Positions 1 to 6,608 of a stretch of 8,635 nt of DNA are shown here, piece after piece (positions within the stretch are counted from its first letter, which is position 1; each line of letters begins with the position of its first letter). The position numbers and the translations under genes were made by a program. Below the pieces are notes generated by a model that worked only from the letters and a program-made list of their open reading frames with translations, made no database searches and was not told where the DNA came from. Source of the DNA: an uncultured Verrucomicrobiota bacterium (GTDB lineage: Bacteria > Verrucomicrobiota > Kiritimatiellia > CAIQIC01 > Lenti-01); the NCBI GenBank assembly GCA_938003985.1, contig CALKWZ010000082.1, positions 1 through 8,635 of the forward strand, given 5' to 3'.

Positions 1-144
1 GCGCCGGTCGCGGAAGAAGCCGTCGCCGATCCGTTCGCCGATCTCGAAGCCGCGCCGGTGGCCGAAGAGGCTGCGCCGGTCGCGGAAGAAGCCGCCGCCG
101 ATCCGTTCGCCGATCTCGAAGCCGCGCCCGCCGTCGAAGCGGCC
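1..144 (+). repeat. 72-bp in-frame tandem repeat (two copies) within a longer degenerate acidic repeat
   Basis: Bases 1–48 and 73–120 differ at a single visible position (gtc versus gcc in the eighth codon). The unit is 72 bp, or 24 codons, built on APVAEEA followed by ADPFADLEA. The second half of copy two (121–144) has diverged. APVAEEA-like heptads continue to about 315 without the full unit. The window starts inside the array, so more copies may lie upstream. Because the unit length is a multiple of three, copy-number change would keep the secretin in frame and alter only the length of its acidic N-terminal region. Confidence 0.85.
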
Positions 145-2817
145 GCGCCGGTCGCCGAAGAAGCCGCGCCGGTGGCCGAAGAAGCCGTTCCGGCGGTCGA
201 AGACGATCTGCTCGGCGATCTGTTCGCCGAAGAGCCGGCTGTGGAAGAAGCCGCGCCGGTCGCGGAAGAAATGGCTCCGCTCGAAGAAGCCGCGTCCATC
301 GAAGAGCCGGCCGAGGAATCCCTGGAAGCCGGCTTCGCCGATTTCAGCGGCGAGCCCGAAGCCGCCCCGGCCTCCAAGAAGGCGGGCAAGGAAATCGCCA
401 AGCCGGCGCCGGCCGAACTCAAGAAGATCGCCAAGGAAACCGCCCGGCAGGAAGAAATCCGCCGCCAGGCCGCCGAAGTCGATGCGCTGAAGGCTTCCGA
501 CGCCGGTTTCGCCGCCCTGAGCCAGGGCGACTACGTGGCGGCTGAAAAGTCGCTGGCCGACGCCTTGAGCAACCTCCCGGACCGGCCCCAGAACGCGCCC
601 GTGCGCGACCAGATCGCCAAGGGCCTGGCCGAAGCCCAATATCTGCGCGCCTACGGCATGGTGAAGAAAGCCGAGCGCCTCGAGGAAGCCCGCAAGCTGG
701 TGGATGGCGCCCTCAAGAACGATCCCGCCCACCGCGGCGCCAAGGCGCTGGACAAGAAGCTGAGCCGTCTGGAAGCGGAAGCGCTCCGGCCCAAGGCGCC
801 GGGCGAGCAGACCGCCACGCTCGAAAAGGCCAAGAGCATCGAGCAGATGTACGACGAGGCCCGCGAGTGGTACATGCTGAAGGACTACGACCGCGCCAAC
901 GCGCTGTTCGAGCAGATCCTCAAGCGCGATCCCTACCACAAGAGCGCCATGCGCTACATCCGCAAGATCGAAGCCGACAAGTTCAAGCTCGCGTCCGTCG
1001 AGCGCGACGCCCGCGTCCAGGGCATGATGACCGAAGTCCGCCGCAGCTGGAGCCCGCCGATCCGCGCGGCCATCGCCATGCCCGAAGAAGCCGGCCAACC
1101 CGGCGGCGTCGACAGCAAGCCCGCTTCGCAGCGCCTGCAGGACAAGATGAAGACCATCGTCATCCCGGCCGTCGAATTCCGCCAGGCCAACATCAACGAC
1201 GTGGTCAACTTCCTGGTCGAGGCCAGCTTGGCCGCCGATCCCGAGAAGGAAGGCGTCAACATCATCCTGAACCTCGGACAGGGCACCGGCGGCGGTTCCG
1301 CGCCGGCGCCGGCGCCCACGGCGGCTCCCGTCGCGGACGAGTGGGGCTTCGGCGGCGAAGATCTCGGCGGCGGCATGGCGCTGACCGCGGCTCCGGCCGG
1401 CGTGCGCGACATCACCCTCAACCTGCGCCGCATCAGCATGCTCGACGCCATCAAGTACATCACCGAAGTGGCCGGCCTGAAGTACCGCATCGAGGACAGC
1501 GCCGTCATCATCACCCCGATCGACGCGCCCATCGGCAACATCATCACCCGCATGTATCCCGTCCAGCCGTCCTTCATGGACGTCATCGTCGAACGCCAGG
1601 GGCCGTCGGCCGAAGAGCGCGAGGGCGCCGAGTTCACCTCCATGAGCGACCGCGTCTCGGTGACCAAGTCCGACGTGAAGGAATTCTTCGAGAAGACCGG
1701 CGTGAAGTTCCCGGCCGGCGCTTCGATCACCTACAATTCCAGCATCAGCCAGCTGATCGTCGCCAACACGGCCGACAACCTCGAGACCTTCGAGCGCATC
1801 CTCCAGCAGCTGAACGTCGTGCCCAACCAGGTCGAGATCGAAGCCCGCTTCATCGAAGTGGACCAGGGCGACCTCGAGGAGCTCGGCCTGCAGTGGATCC
1901 TCAACGACAACTACGAATTCGCCACCAAGACCGACGGTTCCGGCCAGCGCCTCCAGGTCAACGCCAACCGCAACGGCGTGACGCAGGGCAACCGGTTCTT
2001 CAACTACAACTCCGGCAACCTGAACATCCAGCCGGCCTCCATGATCACCCAGACCGCCAACCAGACCATGCTGGGCGGCATCCTCAGCGCTTCCAGCGTG
2101 CTGACGAATCCGGAAGTGACCATCGTCCTCCAGGCGCTCTCGCAGCACGGCGGCACCGACCTGCTCTCGGCCCCGCGCGTCACCACCCGCAGCGGCGTCA
2201 ACGCCCAGATCCAGGTCGTCAAGGAAATCATCTATCCCACCGAGTTCGACGTGACCCAGCCCACCATGAATTCGGACGGCAACGTGACGATGTCGCCCGT
2301 CGTGACCCCGGGCACCTTCGAAACCCGCGAAACCGGCGTGATCCTCAACGTGACCCCGACCGTGGGCCCGGACGGCTACACGATCGACCTCGTGATGGCG
2401 CCCGAAGTCGCCGAACTCGTCGACTGGATCCAGTACGGCTCCCAGATCACCGTGGAAACGGGCATCATCGGGGCCAAGCAGCAGAACACCTACCTGTTCA
2501 ACATGCCGCAGCCCATCTTCACCAGCCGCAACGTCACGACCTCGATCGTGATCTGGGACGGCCAGACCGTCGTCATGGGCGGCCTGATCCGCGAAGAGCT
2601 GACCACGATCAAGGACAAGATTCCGATCCTGGGCGACATCCCGCTGCTGGGCTGGCTCTTCCGCTCCGAAGGGCAGTACAGCCAGAAGAAGAATCTGCTG
2701 ATCTTCGTCACCGCCCGCCTGGTCGATCCGGCTGGCCGGCCCATCCACAGCGAGGGCAGCCTCGCGATGCCGGGCGCCGGCATCGACGCGGATGCCGACG
2801 CGCCCGCGGCGTTGTAA
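1..2817 (+). CDS. Secretin (type IV pilus / type II secretion outer-membrane channel), 5' end missing
   Basis: The frame is open from base 1 to the TAA at 2815–2817, so 938 residues are visible and the true start lies upstream. The GTG at 58 falls inside a repeat and is not a credible start. Counting from the first codon here, residues 1–105 are an Ala/Glu/Pro acidic repeat region and 115–160 a Lys/Glu-rich helical linker. Residues 165–330 hold TPR-like helices, the clearest around 283–328. Residues 385–510 form an N0/STN domain split by a Gly/Pro/Ala insert (427–470). Residues 555–613 are N1-like, and about 614–905 are the secretin beta-domain with its signature VVMGGL at 857–862 and IPILGDIPLLGWLFR at 874–888. 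Secretins form multimeric outer-membrane gates for pili or secreted proteins. The TPR plus secretin layout resembles the Amuc_1098-type pilus secretin of Verrucomicrobiota. The secretin call is firm, but the choice of pilus over type II secretion is inference. No signal peptide can be judged because the 5' end is absent. Confidence 0.93.
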   Translation, partial: APVAEEAVADPFADLEAAPVAEEAAPVAEEAAADPFADLEAAPAVEAAAPVAEEAAPVAEEAVPAVEDDLLGDLFAEEPAVEEAAPVAEEMAPLEEAASIEEPAEESLEAGFADFSGEPEAAPASKKAGKEIAKPAPAELKKIAKETARQEEIRRQAAEVDALKASDAGFAALSQGDYVAAEKSLADALSNLPDRPQNAPVRDQIAKGLAEAQYLRAYGMVKKAERLEEARKLVDGALKNDPAHRGAKALDKKLSRLEAEALRPKAPGEQTATLEKAKSIEQMYDEAREWYMLKDYDRANALFEQILKRDPYHKSAMRYIRKIEADKFKLASVERDARVQGMMTEVRRSWSPPIRAAIAMPEEAGQPGGVDSKPASQRLQDKMKTIVIPAVEFRQANINDVVNFLVEASLAADPEKEGVNIILNLGQGTGGGSAPAPAPTAAPVADEWGFGGEDLGGGMALTAAPAGVRDITLNLRRISMLDAIKYITEVAGLKYRIEDSAVIITPIDAPIGNIITRMYPVQPSFMDVIVERQGPSAEEREGAEFTSMSDRVSVTKSDVKEFFEKTGVKFPAGASITYNSSISQLIVANTADNLETFERILQQLNVVPNQVEIEARFIEVDQGDLEELGLQWILNDNYEFATKTDGSGQRLQVNANRNGVTQGNRFFNYNSGNLNIQPASMITQTANQTMLGGILSASSVLTNPEVTIVLQALSQHGGTDLLSAPRVTTRSGVNAQIQVVKEIIYPTEFDVTQPTMNSDGNVTMSPVVTPGTFETRETGVILNVTPTVGPDGYTIDLVMAPEVAELVDWIQYGSQITVETGIIGAKQQNTYLFNMPQPIFTSRNVTTSIVIWDGQTVVMGGLIREELTTIKDKIPILGDIPLLGWLFRSEGQYSQKKNLLIFVTARLVDPAGRPIHSEGSLAMPGAGIDADADAPAAL

Positions 2818-2832
2818 GCCGGGCGGAGACAA

Positions 2833-2865
2833 CGGGCGGGGCGCGGAGCCCCGCCCGCCGTTTTT
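2833..2865 (+). terminator. Rho-independent terminator after the secretin gene
   Basis: A perfect 10-bp GC-rich stem (2833–2842 paired with 2848–2857) closes a 5-base loop (gcgga). It is followed by CCG and then a TTTTT run at 2861–2865. It begins 15 bases after the secretin stop and should end transcription of the secretin operon before the downstream nuclease gene. The short U-tract, offset by three bases, may allow some read-through. Confidence 0.88.
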
Positions 2866-2887
2866 CGGAGACCGTTGGGTCGCAGAC

Positions 2888-2906
2888 GCGCCGGCGCCGC
2901 CGGCGC
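2888..2906. other. GC-only inverted repeat in the spacer before the nuclease gene
   Basis: GCGCCGGC at 2888–2895 and GCCGGCGC at 2899–2906 are exact inverted repeats around a 3-base centre. No T-run follows, so it is not a canonical terminator. It could form a leader hairpin in the nuclease mRNA or act as a palindromic protein site, but it may only reflect the extreme GC content. I see no convincing −35/−10 pair in this 135-bp spacer, although the terminator upstream implies that a promoter should be here. Confidence 0.35.
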
Positions 2907-2952
2907 CCGCGGCCCGCGACCGTGCATTTCAAACCGTGAATTCCGGGACTCC

Positions 2953-3873
2953 ATGATCGCATCCGTGCTCATCGTCGATGGCACCGCGGTGGCTTACCGC
3001 GCGTTCTACGCCGTGCCAGGACTGTCCACCCGGGACCACCAGCCGACGAACGCGCTGTTCGGCTTCGTCCGCATGGTCCGCCAGCTCGCGGCCCGTTGGG
3101 CGCCCGACCGCCTCGTGGTCGCCTTCGACGGCGGCTCGCCCGCGCACCGCCTGGAGAAATGCCCGGCCTACAAGGCGCAGCGCGCGCCCATGCCCGACGA
3201 CCTGCGCTCGCAGCTGCCGTTGATCAACGAGTATCTCGACGTCGCCGGCGTGCCGCGGATCCTGCTGCCGCACCAGGAAGCCGACGACGTGATGGCCACG
3301 CTGGCGGACCGCGCCGCGCGCGCCGGCGCCGTCGTGCGCCTCGCCACCAGCGACAAGGATCTGCTGCAGCTCGTGGGCGACCGCGTGCGCCTCGTGCCGC
3401 CCACGAAGACGGATGAAGAGCTGGACGCCGCCGGCGTGGAAGCCAAGACGGGCGTCCGGCCGGACCAAATCGTCGATTGGCTCGCGCTCGTGGGCGATAC
3501 GGCCGACAACATTCCCGGCGTGGACGGCATCGGTCCCAAGACGGCCGCCAAGCTGCTGGCCCGGTTCGGCTCGTTGGCGGACTGTTTCGCCCGGGCCGCG
3601 GAGATCGAATCGGCGAGCCTGCGCGAAAAACTGTTGGCCGGGCGCGCGGTCGCCGAACTCAACGTGCGGCTCATGGCGCTGGACAAGGCCGTGCCGGGCG
3701 TGCCGGACTGGGACGGACTGCCCGCGCCGGCGCCCGACGCCGCGCGGCTGAAAGCCTTTTTCGAGAAATACGAACTGCACCGGTTCGTCGCGGAAACGGC
3801 GGCCCCGCCGCCGGCGCCGCGGGCGCCGAAGCCGCCCCCGCCGCCAACCAACGACCAGTTGAACCTGTTTTGA
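2953..3873 (+). CDS. Stand-alone 5'-3' exonuclease / flap endonuclease (PolA N-terminal domain type) with C-terminal clamp-binding motif
   Basis: The protein has 306 residues from ATG 2953, where the family's conserved N-terminus begins (VLIVDGT). A weak GGGA lies 4 bases upstream of the start. It matches the 5'-nuclease domain of DNA polymerase I, which removes RNA primers and 5' flaps. The expected metal-binding acids are all visible: D9, D59, E109/D111/D112 (EADD), D134/D136 (SDKD) and D182/D185 (GDTADN). The helix-three-turn-helix DNA-binding segment follows at about 187–210. After about residue 280 comes a Pro-rich tether and then QLNLF (302–306) as the last five residues, a good match to the bacterial beta-clamp-binding consensus. 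There is no 3'-5' exonuclease or polymerase domain, because the gene stops and the next gene begins. The complete acid set argues against an ExoIX/YgdG-like protein lacking one metal site. Related stand-alone proteins include Bacillus YpcP. The stop overlaps the next gene's likely TTG start. Confidence 0.93.
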   Translation: MIASVLIVDGTAVAYRAFYAVPGLSTRDHQPTNALFGFVRMVRQLAARWAPDRLVVAFDGGSPAHRLEKCPAYKAQRAPMPDDLRSQLPLINEYLDVAGVPRILLPHQEADDVMATLADRAARAGAVVRLATSDKDLLQLVGDRVRLVPPTKTDEELDAAGVEAKTGVRPDQIVDWLALVGDTADNIPGVDGIGPKTAAKLLARFGSLADCFARAAEIESASLREKLLAGRAVAELNVRLMALDKAVPGVPDWDGLPAPAPDAARLKAFFEKYELHRFVAETAAPPPAPRAPKPPPPPTNDQLNLF

Positions 3874-5999
3874 AAACGAACGCCAACAAATGGATCGGAA
3901 TCGCGCTCCAGCTCTTGCTGGTGGCGGCGTTGACGGTCTTGGCCGGCGCCACGCGCCGGCACGTGCTCGACGCCCAGCGGCAACTCACGGCGGACGGTTC
4001 GATTCCCTTCACGCTGGAGAGCGCGCTGGCGTTCCGCCGCATCCAGATCGTGTATCGCGACGGCGACCTGCCGAAAATCGACCAAGGCATCCAGTATCCG
4101 CGCGGCGTGGTGACGCGCGCGGTGGATACCCTCGGCGTCGAGCGGATCTATGCGCGCGCGGCCAAGCTCTGGCCCGGCACGCTTCCGCTGGCCGAGAAGA
4201 TCCGCTGGCTGCATCTGGCGTGGTTCTGCCTGGCGATCCCGGGGATGTTTTTCTGGGTCAAATGGATGGGCGGGGGCGCCGCGGGCGGGTTCTGGGCGGC
4301 GGCGTTTTACGCGGTGGCGATTTCCGCCGTGGCGCGCGCGACGGGCCAGGAGCTGTCGCACGAGAACAACGCGCTGCCGCTGCTGCTCGGCCATCTGGCG
4401 GCGGCGGCCTGGGCGCGCAACCGCGCGGGCAGCGTCCGCGCGCGGCACGTCGCCGGCTGGATTTCGGCCGGCCTGGCGGGGCTGGCGCTGTGCGCGTGGG
4501 ACATGGTCCAGTTCTATCTGCTGCTGTTGCTGGGCTGGGAACTGGCCGGCGCGATCCGCGGCCGCCTGTCCAAGGAAGATCTCTGGTCGCGCGCCGTGCC
4601 GCTGATGGCCGTGCTGGTGGCGGCGGGCCTGCGCAATCCGTATTTGCGGGCGCACGGCTTCCTGTTTTCGCCGACGCTGGCGCTGGGGTGGGGGATGCTG
4701 CTGGCGGGCGCGCCGGTCGCGCAGCGGCAACGCGCCGCCACGCGGGTCGTGCTGGCCCTGCTGCCGGCCGTCGGCTGCTTGGCGCTGGCCCACTTCTTTT
4801 TGCCGGCCTACGGCCATTTCGGGTCCCTGTTGTGGGCCAAGCTGCGCTTTTTCAACGTCCGGCCCGAAAATCCCGCGCGGCTGACCTTCGAACAGCGGAT
4901 CCTGTGGGCGCCGGCGCTCAATTCCACCTCCTGGGCGCTGCTGTGGGAGTGGTTTCCGTTCCTTTTGGTGTTGACGGCCGGCGCGGTTTGGGCTTTGATG
5001 CGCGGCACGGTTCGCAACCGCTACGAGTTCGCCGATTTCCCCCCCCTTCTTTTCTACCTGCTGGCGTCTCTGGCCGCTTTCATCCTGTTTTTCCGGTTCC
5101 ACGTGTGGCTGGCGATTTTCGCCTGCGGAACCGTCGGCCTGTGGGCCGGGCAGTGGAAGGCGAGCGGCGGTCGCGGAACCCGCGGGGCGCTCGCGGCCTT
5201 GCTGGTTTTCGGTTGGCTGGTGGAAGCGCGCCAGCCGTGGTTCGGGCCCTTCCGCTGGGAGGAATCGCCCGTGGAAACGCCCGGCGCGCCGAAGTGGGAC
5301 GGCCCCTTGTACTGGGGGCGCCCCAACGTGTACGCGGCCGAAACGGAAGCGTTGATGGACCATTTGCGGAAATTCGTCTCCCCGGAACCCGTCCTGGCGA
5401 ATTTCGGAATCAGCGCGGGGATCGCGGCCTATGGCGGCTGCCCCGTGGTGCTGCATCCGAAGTTCGAGTCGGCCGACATCCGCCGCCGGGTGCGGGAATA
5501 CGGCGAGGCGCTCTTCGCGGGCGACGAAGCGGAATTCCGCGACTGGATGGAGGCGCAGGGCGCCACGGTCTACGTGCATTCGATGGGCGAGTTTTCGGAG
5601 ATCCAGCCGGGGCTCCAGATGCGCTACATGGTGGATGCGCTGGACCCGGCGACGAACGCCGCGGCGCGGCTCTTCGAGCAGCGGCCCGAGGAACTGGAGT
5701 TCTTCGCGCCGCAGTTCGCCAACCGGAAGTACCGCGTGTTCCGGCTGAAGCGCAGCCCCGTGGCCGCGCGCCTGGCGGAAGCGCTGGTCGAGCAGGCCCG
5801 CGCCGCGCTGGAAAACGGCGAACTGGCGGAGGCGGAGATGAAAGGCGCCCATGCCTTGCGCATGGACGCCGAAAACGAGGAGGCGCAGGCGATCCTGCGC
5901 CACGCGACGGCCCTGCGGGACGCGGGGTTCCGCGCGGAAGAGGACGAAGGCTGGAACGGAGAAGCGTCGCCGCTGGCTCCGACCCGCCCCTGGCCGTGA
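3870..5999 (+). CDS. Polytopic membrane protein, divergent STT3/oligosaccharyltransferase-like (GT-C fold), with C-terminal TPR-like region
   Basis: The protein has 709 residues from TTG 3870, which overlaps the upstream stop as TTGA. No ATG lies near the in-frame start, and the next residues lead straight into membrane helix 1 (9–27). About eleven hydrophobic segments fill residues 1–450, and a soluble domain follows. The arrangement recalls GT-C enzymes of the STT3/AglB/PglB type. First, a luminal-loop segment at 50–79 (ESALAFRRI, then QYPRG) sits where STT3-like proteins have D-x-x-x-H-x-R-R and YP-G. Second, GQELSHE at 159–165 is in the position of the second acidic/His motif. Third, NFGISAGIAAYGG…PVV at 511–527 is in the position of the WWDxG region. 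The first Asp and the WWD are not kept, so a changed activity or substrate is likely. Residues 635–685 look like a TPR helix pair. Candidate roles are protein glycosylation or envelope glycan transfer, and other GT-C families (PMT-like) are possible. The membrane topology is firm; the family call is an inference from motif order. Confidence 0.55.
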   Translation: MKTNANKWIGIALQLLLVAALTVLAGATRRHVLDAQRQLTADGSIPFTLESALAFRRIQIVYRDGDLPKIDQGIQYPRGVVTRAVDTLGVERIYARAAKLWPGTLPLAEKIRWLHLAWFCLAIPGMFFWVKWMGGGAAGGFWAAAFYAVAISAVARATGQELSHENNALPLLLGHLAAAAWARNRAGSVRARHVAGWISAGLAGLALCAWDMVQFYLLLLLGWELAGAIRGRLSKEDLWSRAVPLMAVLVAAGLRNPYLRAHGFLFSPTLALGWGMLLAGAPVAQRQRAATRVVLALLPAVGCLALAHFFLPAYGHFGSLLWAKLRFFNVRPENPARLTFEQRILWAPALNSTSWALLWEWFPFLLVLTAGAVWALMRGTVRNRYEFADFPPLLFYLLASLAAFILFFRFHVWLAIFACGTVGLWAGQWKASGGRGTRGALAALLVFGWLVEARQPWFGPFRWEESPVETPGAPKWDGPLYWGRPNVYAAETEALMDHLRKFVSPEPVLANFGISAGIAAYGGCPVVLHPKFESADIRRRVREYGEALFAGDEAEFRDWMEAQGATVYVHSMGEFSEIQPGLQMRYMVDALDPATNAAARLFEQRPEELEFFAPQFANRKYRVFRLKRSPVAARLAEALVEQARAALENGELAEAEMKGAHALRMDAENEEAQAILRHATALRDAGFRAEEDEGWNGEASPLAPTRPWP

Positions 6000-6607
6000 A
6001 CATGAAAAAAGGATTTTGCGCAGCCTTGACCGGCGGAATCGCCTGCGGAAAAAGCACCGTGGCCGAGTTCTGGCGGCAATGGGGCGCCGCGACGCTGGAT
6101 GCCGACGACGTGGCCCACGCGCTGATCGCGCCGGGCGGCGAGTGCGCGGCGGCGGTCGTGGACGCCTTTGGCCCCGCGGTGCGCGCGGCCGACGGCGGCG
6201 TGGACCGCGAGCGCCTCGGGCGGATCGCGTTCGCGGACGAAGCCGCGCGGCGGCGCTTGGAAGCGCTGCTGCATCCGGCCGTGGTCCGCCGGATGCGCGC
6301 CTGGGCGGCCGGCATTCGCCGCGACGGCCGGCTCGGCGTGGCGGTGATTCCGCTGCTGTTCGAGGTCGGCCTGGACCCGGACTGGGACGCCGTGGTTTGC
6401 GTGGCCGCCCGGGAAGAAACGATGTTGGAACGACTGGCCGCCCGCGGTCTTGCGCCCGCCGAGGCGCGGGCGCGGATCGCCAGCCAGTGGCCGGTGCGCG
6501 AAAAAGCCGCGCGCGCCGACCGCACGATCGAAAACGACGGCAGCCTGGCCGAACTGGAAGAAAAGTGCCGGGCGATCTGGAACGATTTGTTTGAAGAAGG
6601 AGAATAA
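5996..6607 (+). CDS. coaE: Dephospho-CoA kinase
   Basis: CoaE phosphorylates the 3'-hydroxyl of the ribose in dephospho-CoA, the last step of coenzyme A synthesis in the cytoplasm. The Walker A loop GGIACGKST is at residues 11–19 counted from ATG 6002. It is followed by LDADDVAH (32–39, acceptor-binding acids), LLHP (89–92) and the IPLLFE lid/CoA-domain motif (116–121). The C-terminal R-x-x-x-Q-like region and the typical ADRTIENDGS are also present. The length of 201 residues, or 203 from the GTG at 5996, fits the family (about 200). I chose GTG 5996 because its GTGA overlap with the upstream stop mirrors the junction before it, but ATG 6002 is equally possible. Neither start has a clear Shine-Dalgarno sequence, so translation is probably coupled to the upstream gene. 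Confidence 0.95.
   Translation: MNMKKGFCAALTGGIACGKSTVAEFWRQWGAATLDADDVAHALIAPGGECAAAVVDAFGPAVRAADGGVDRERLGRIAFADEAARRRLEALLHPAVVRRMRAWAAGIRRDGRLGVAVIPLLFEVGLDPDWDAVVCVAAREETMLERLAARGLAPAEARARIASQWPVREKAARADRTIENDGSLAELEEKCRAIWNDLFEEGE
6597..6602 (+). promoter_or_regulatory. Strong ribosome binding site for rho
   Basis: AAGGAG sits 6 bases before ATG 6609 and inside the last codons of coaE. It fixes the rho start at 6609 and rules out longer in-frame starts further upstream within coaE. It is the only textbook Shine-Dalgarno in this operon. That suggests Rho is translated independently and at a higher rate than the overlapping genes before it. Confidence 0.85.
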
Positions 6608-6608
6608 C

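Noticed and set aside
1..144. The repeats at the window start as a CRISPR-like or non-coding array.
   Set aside because: The units are in frame, have no spacers, and encode a continuous acidic repeat of the secretin.
867..2939. A 690-codon + strand frame overlapping the secretin.
   Set aside because: The translation is an Arg/Pro/His/Gly-rich shift of the secretin, with no recognisable domain.
2875..2952. A longer N-terminus for the 5' nuclease starting at TTG 2875.
   Set aside because: The extra residues are Arg/Gly/Ala-rich and come from the GC-rich spacer. Family conservation begins at the ATG at 2953.
2866..2952. A sigma-70 promoter for the nuclease operon (for example TTGGGT at 2875 as −35).
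   Set aside because: No acceptable −10 element lies at the correct spacing, and the only AT-richer patch (about 2926–2943) has no good partner.
2953..3873. The nuclease as a truncated or frameshifted full-length polA pseudogene.
   Set aside because: No polymerase or 3'-5' exonuclease sequence follows in any frame. The gene ends with a tailored clamp motif and overlaps the next gene cleanly.
3890..6001. A long N-terminal extension that would fuse in frame to CoaE (ATG 3890).
   Set aside because: This part is an out-of-frame shadow of the membrane protein. CoaE has its normal length from 5996 or 6002, and its P-loop starts at the usual distance from that start.
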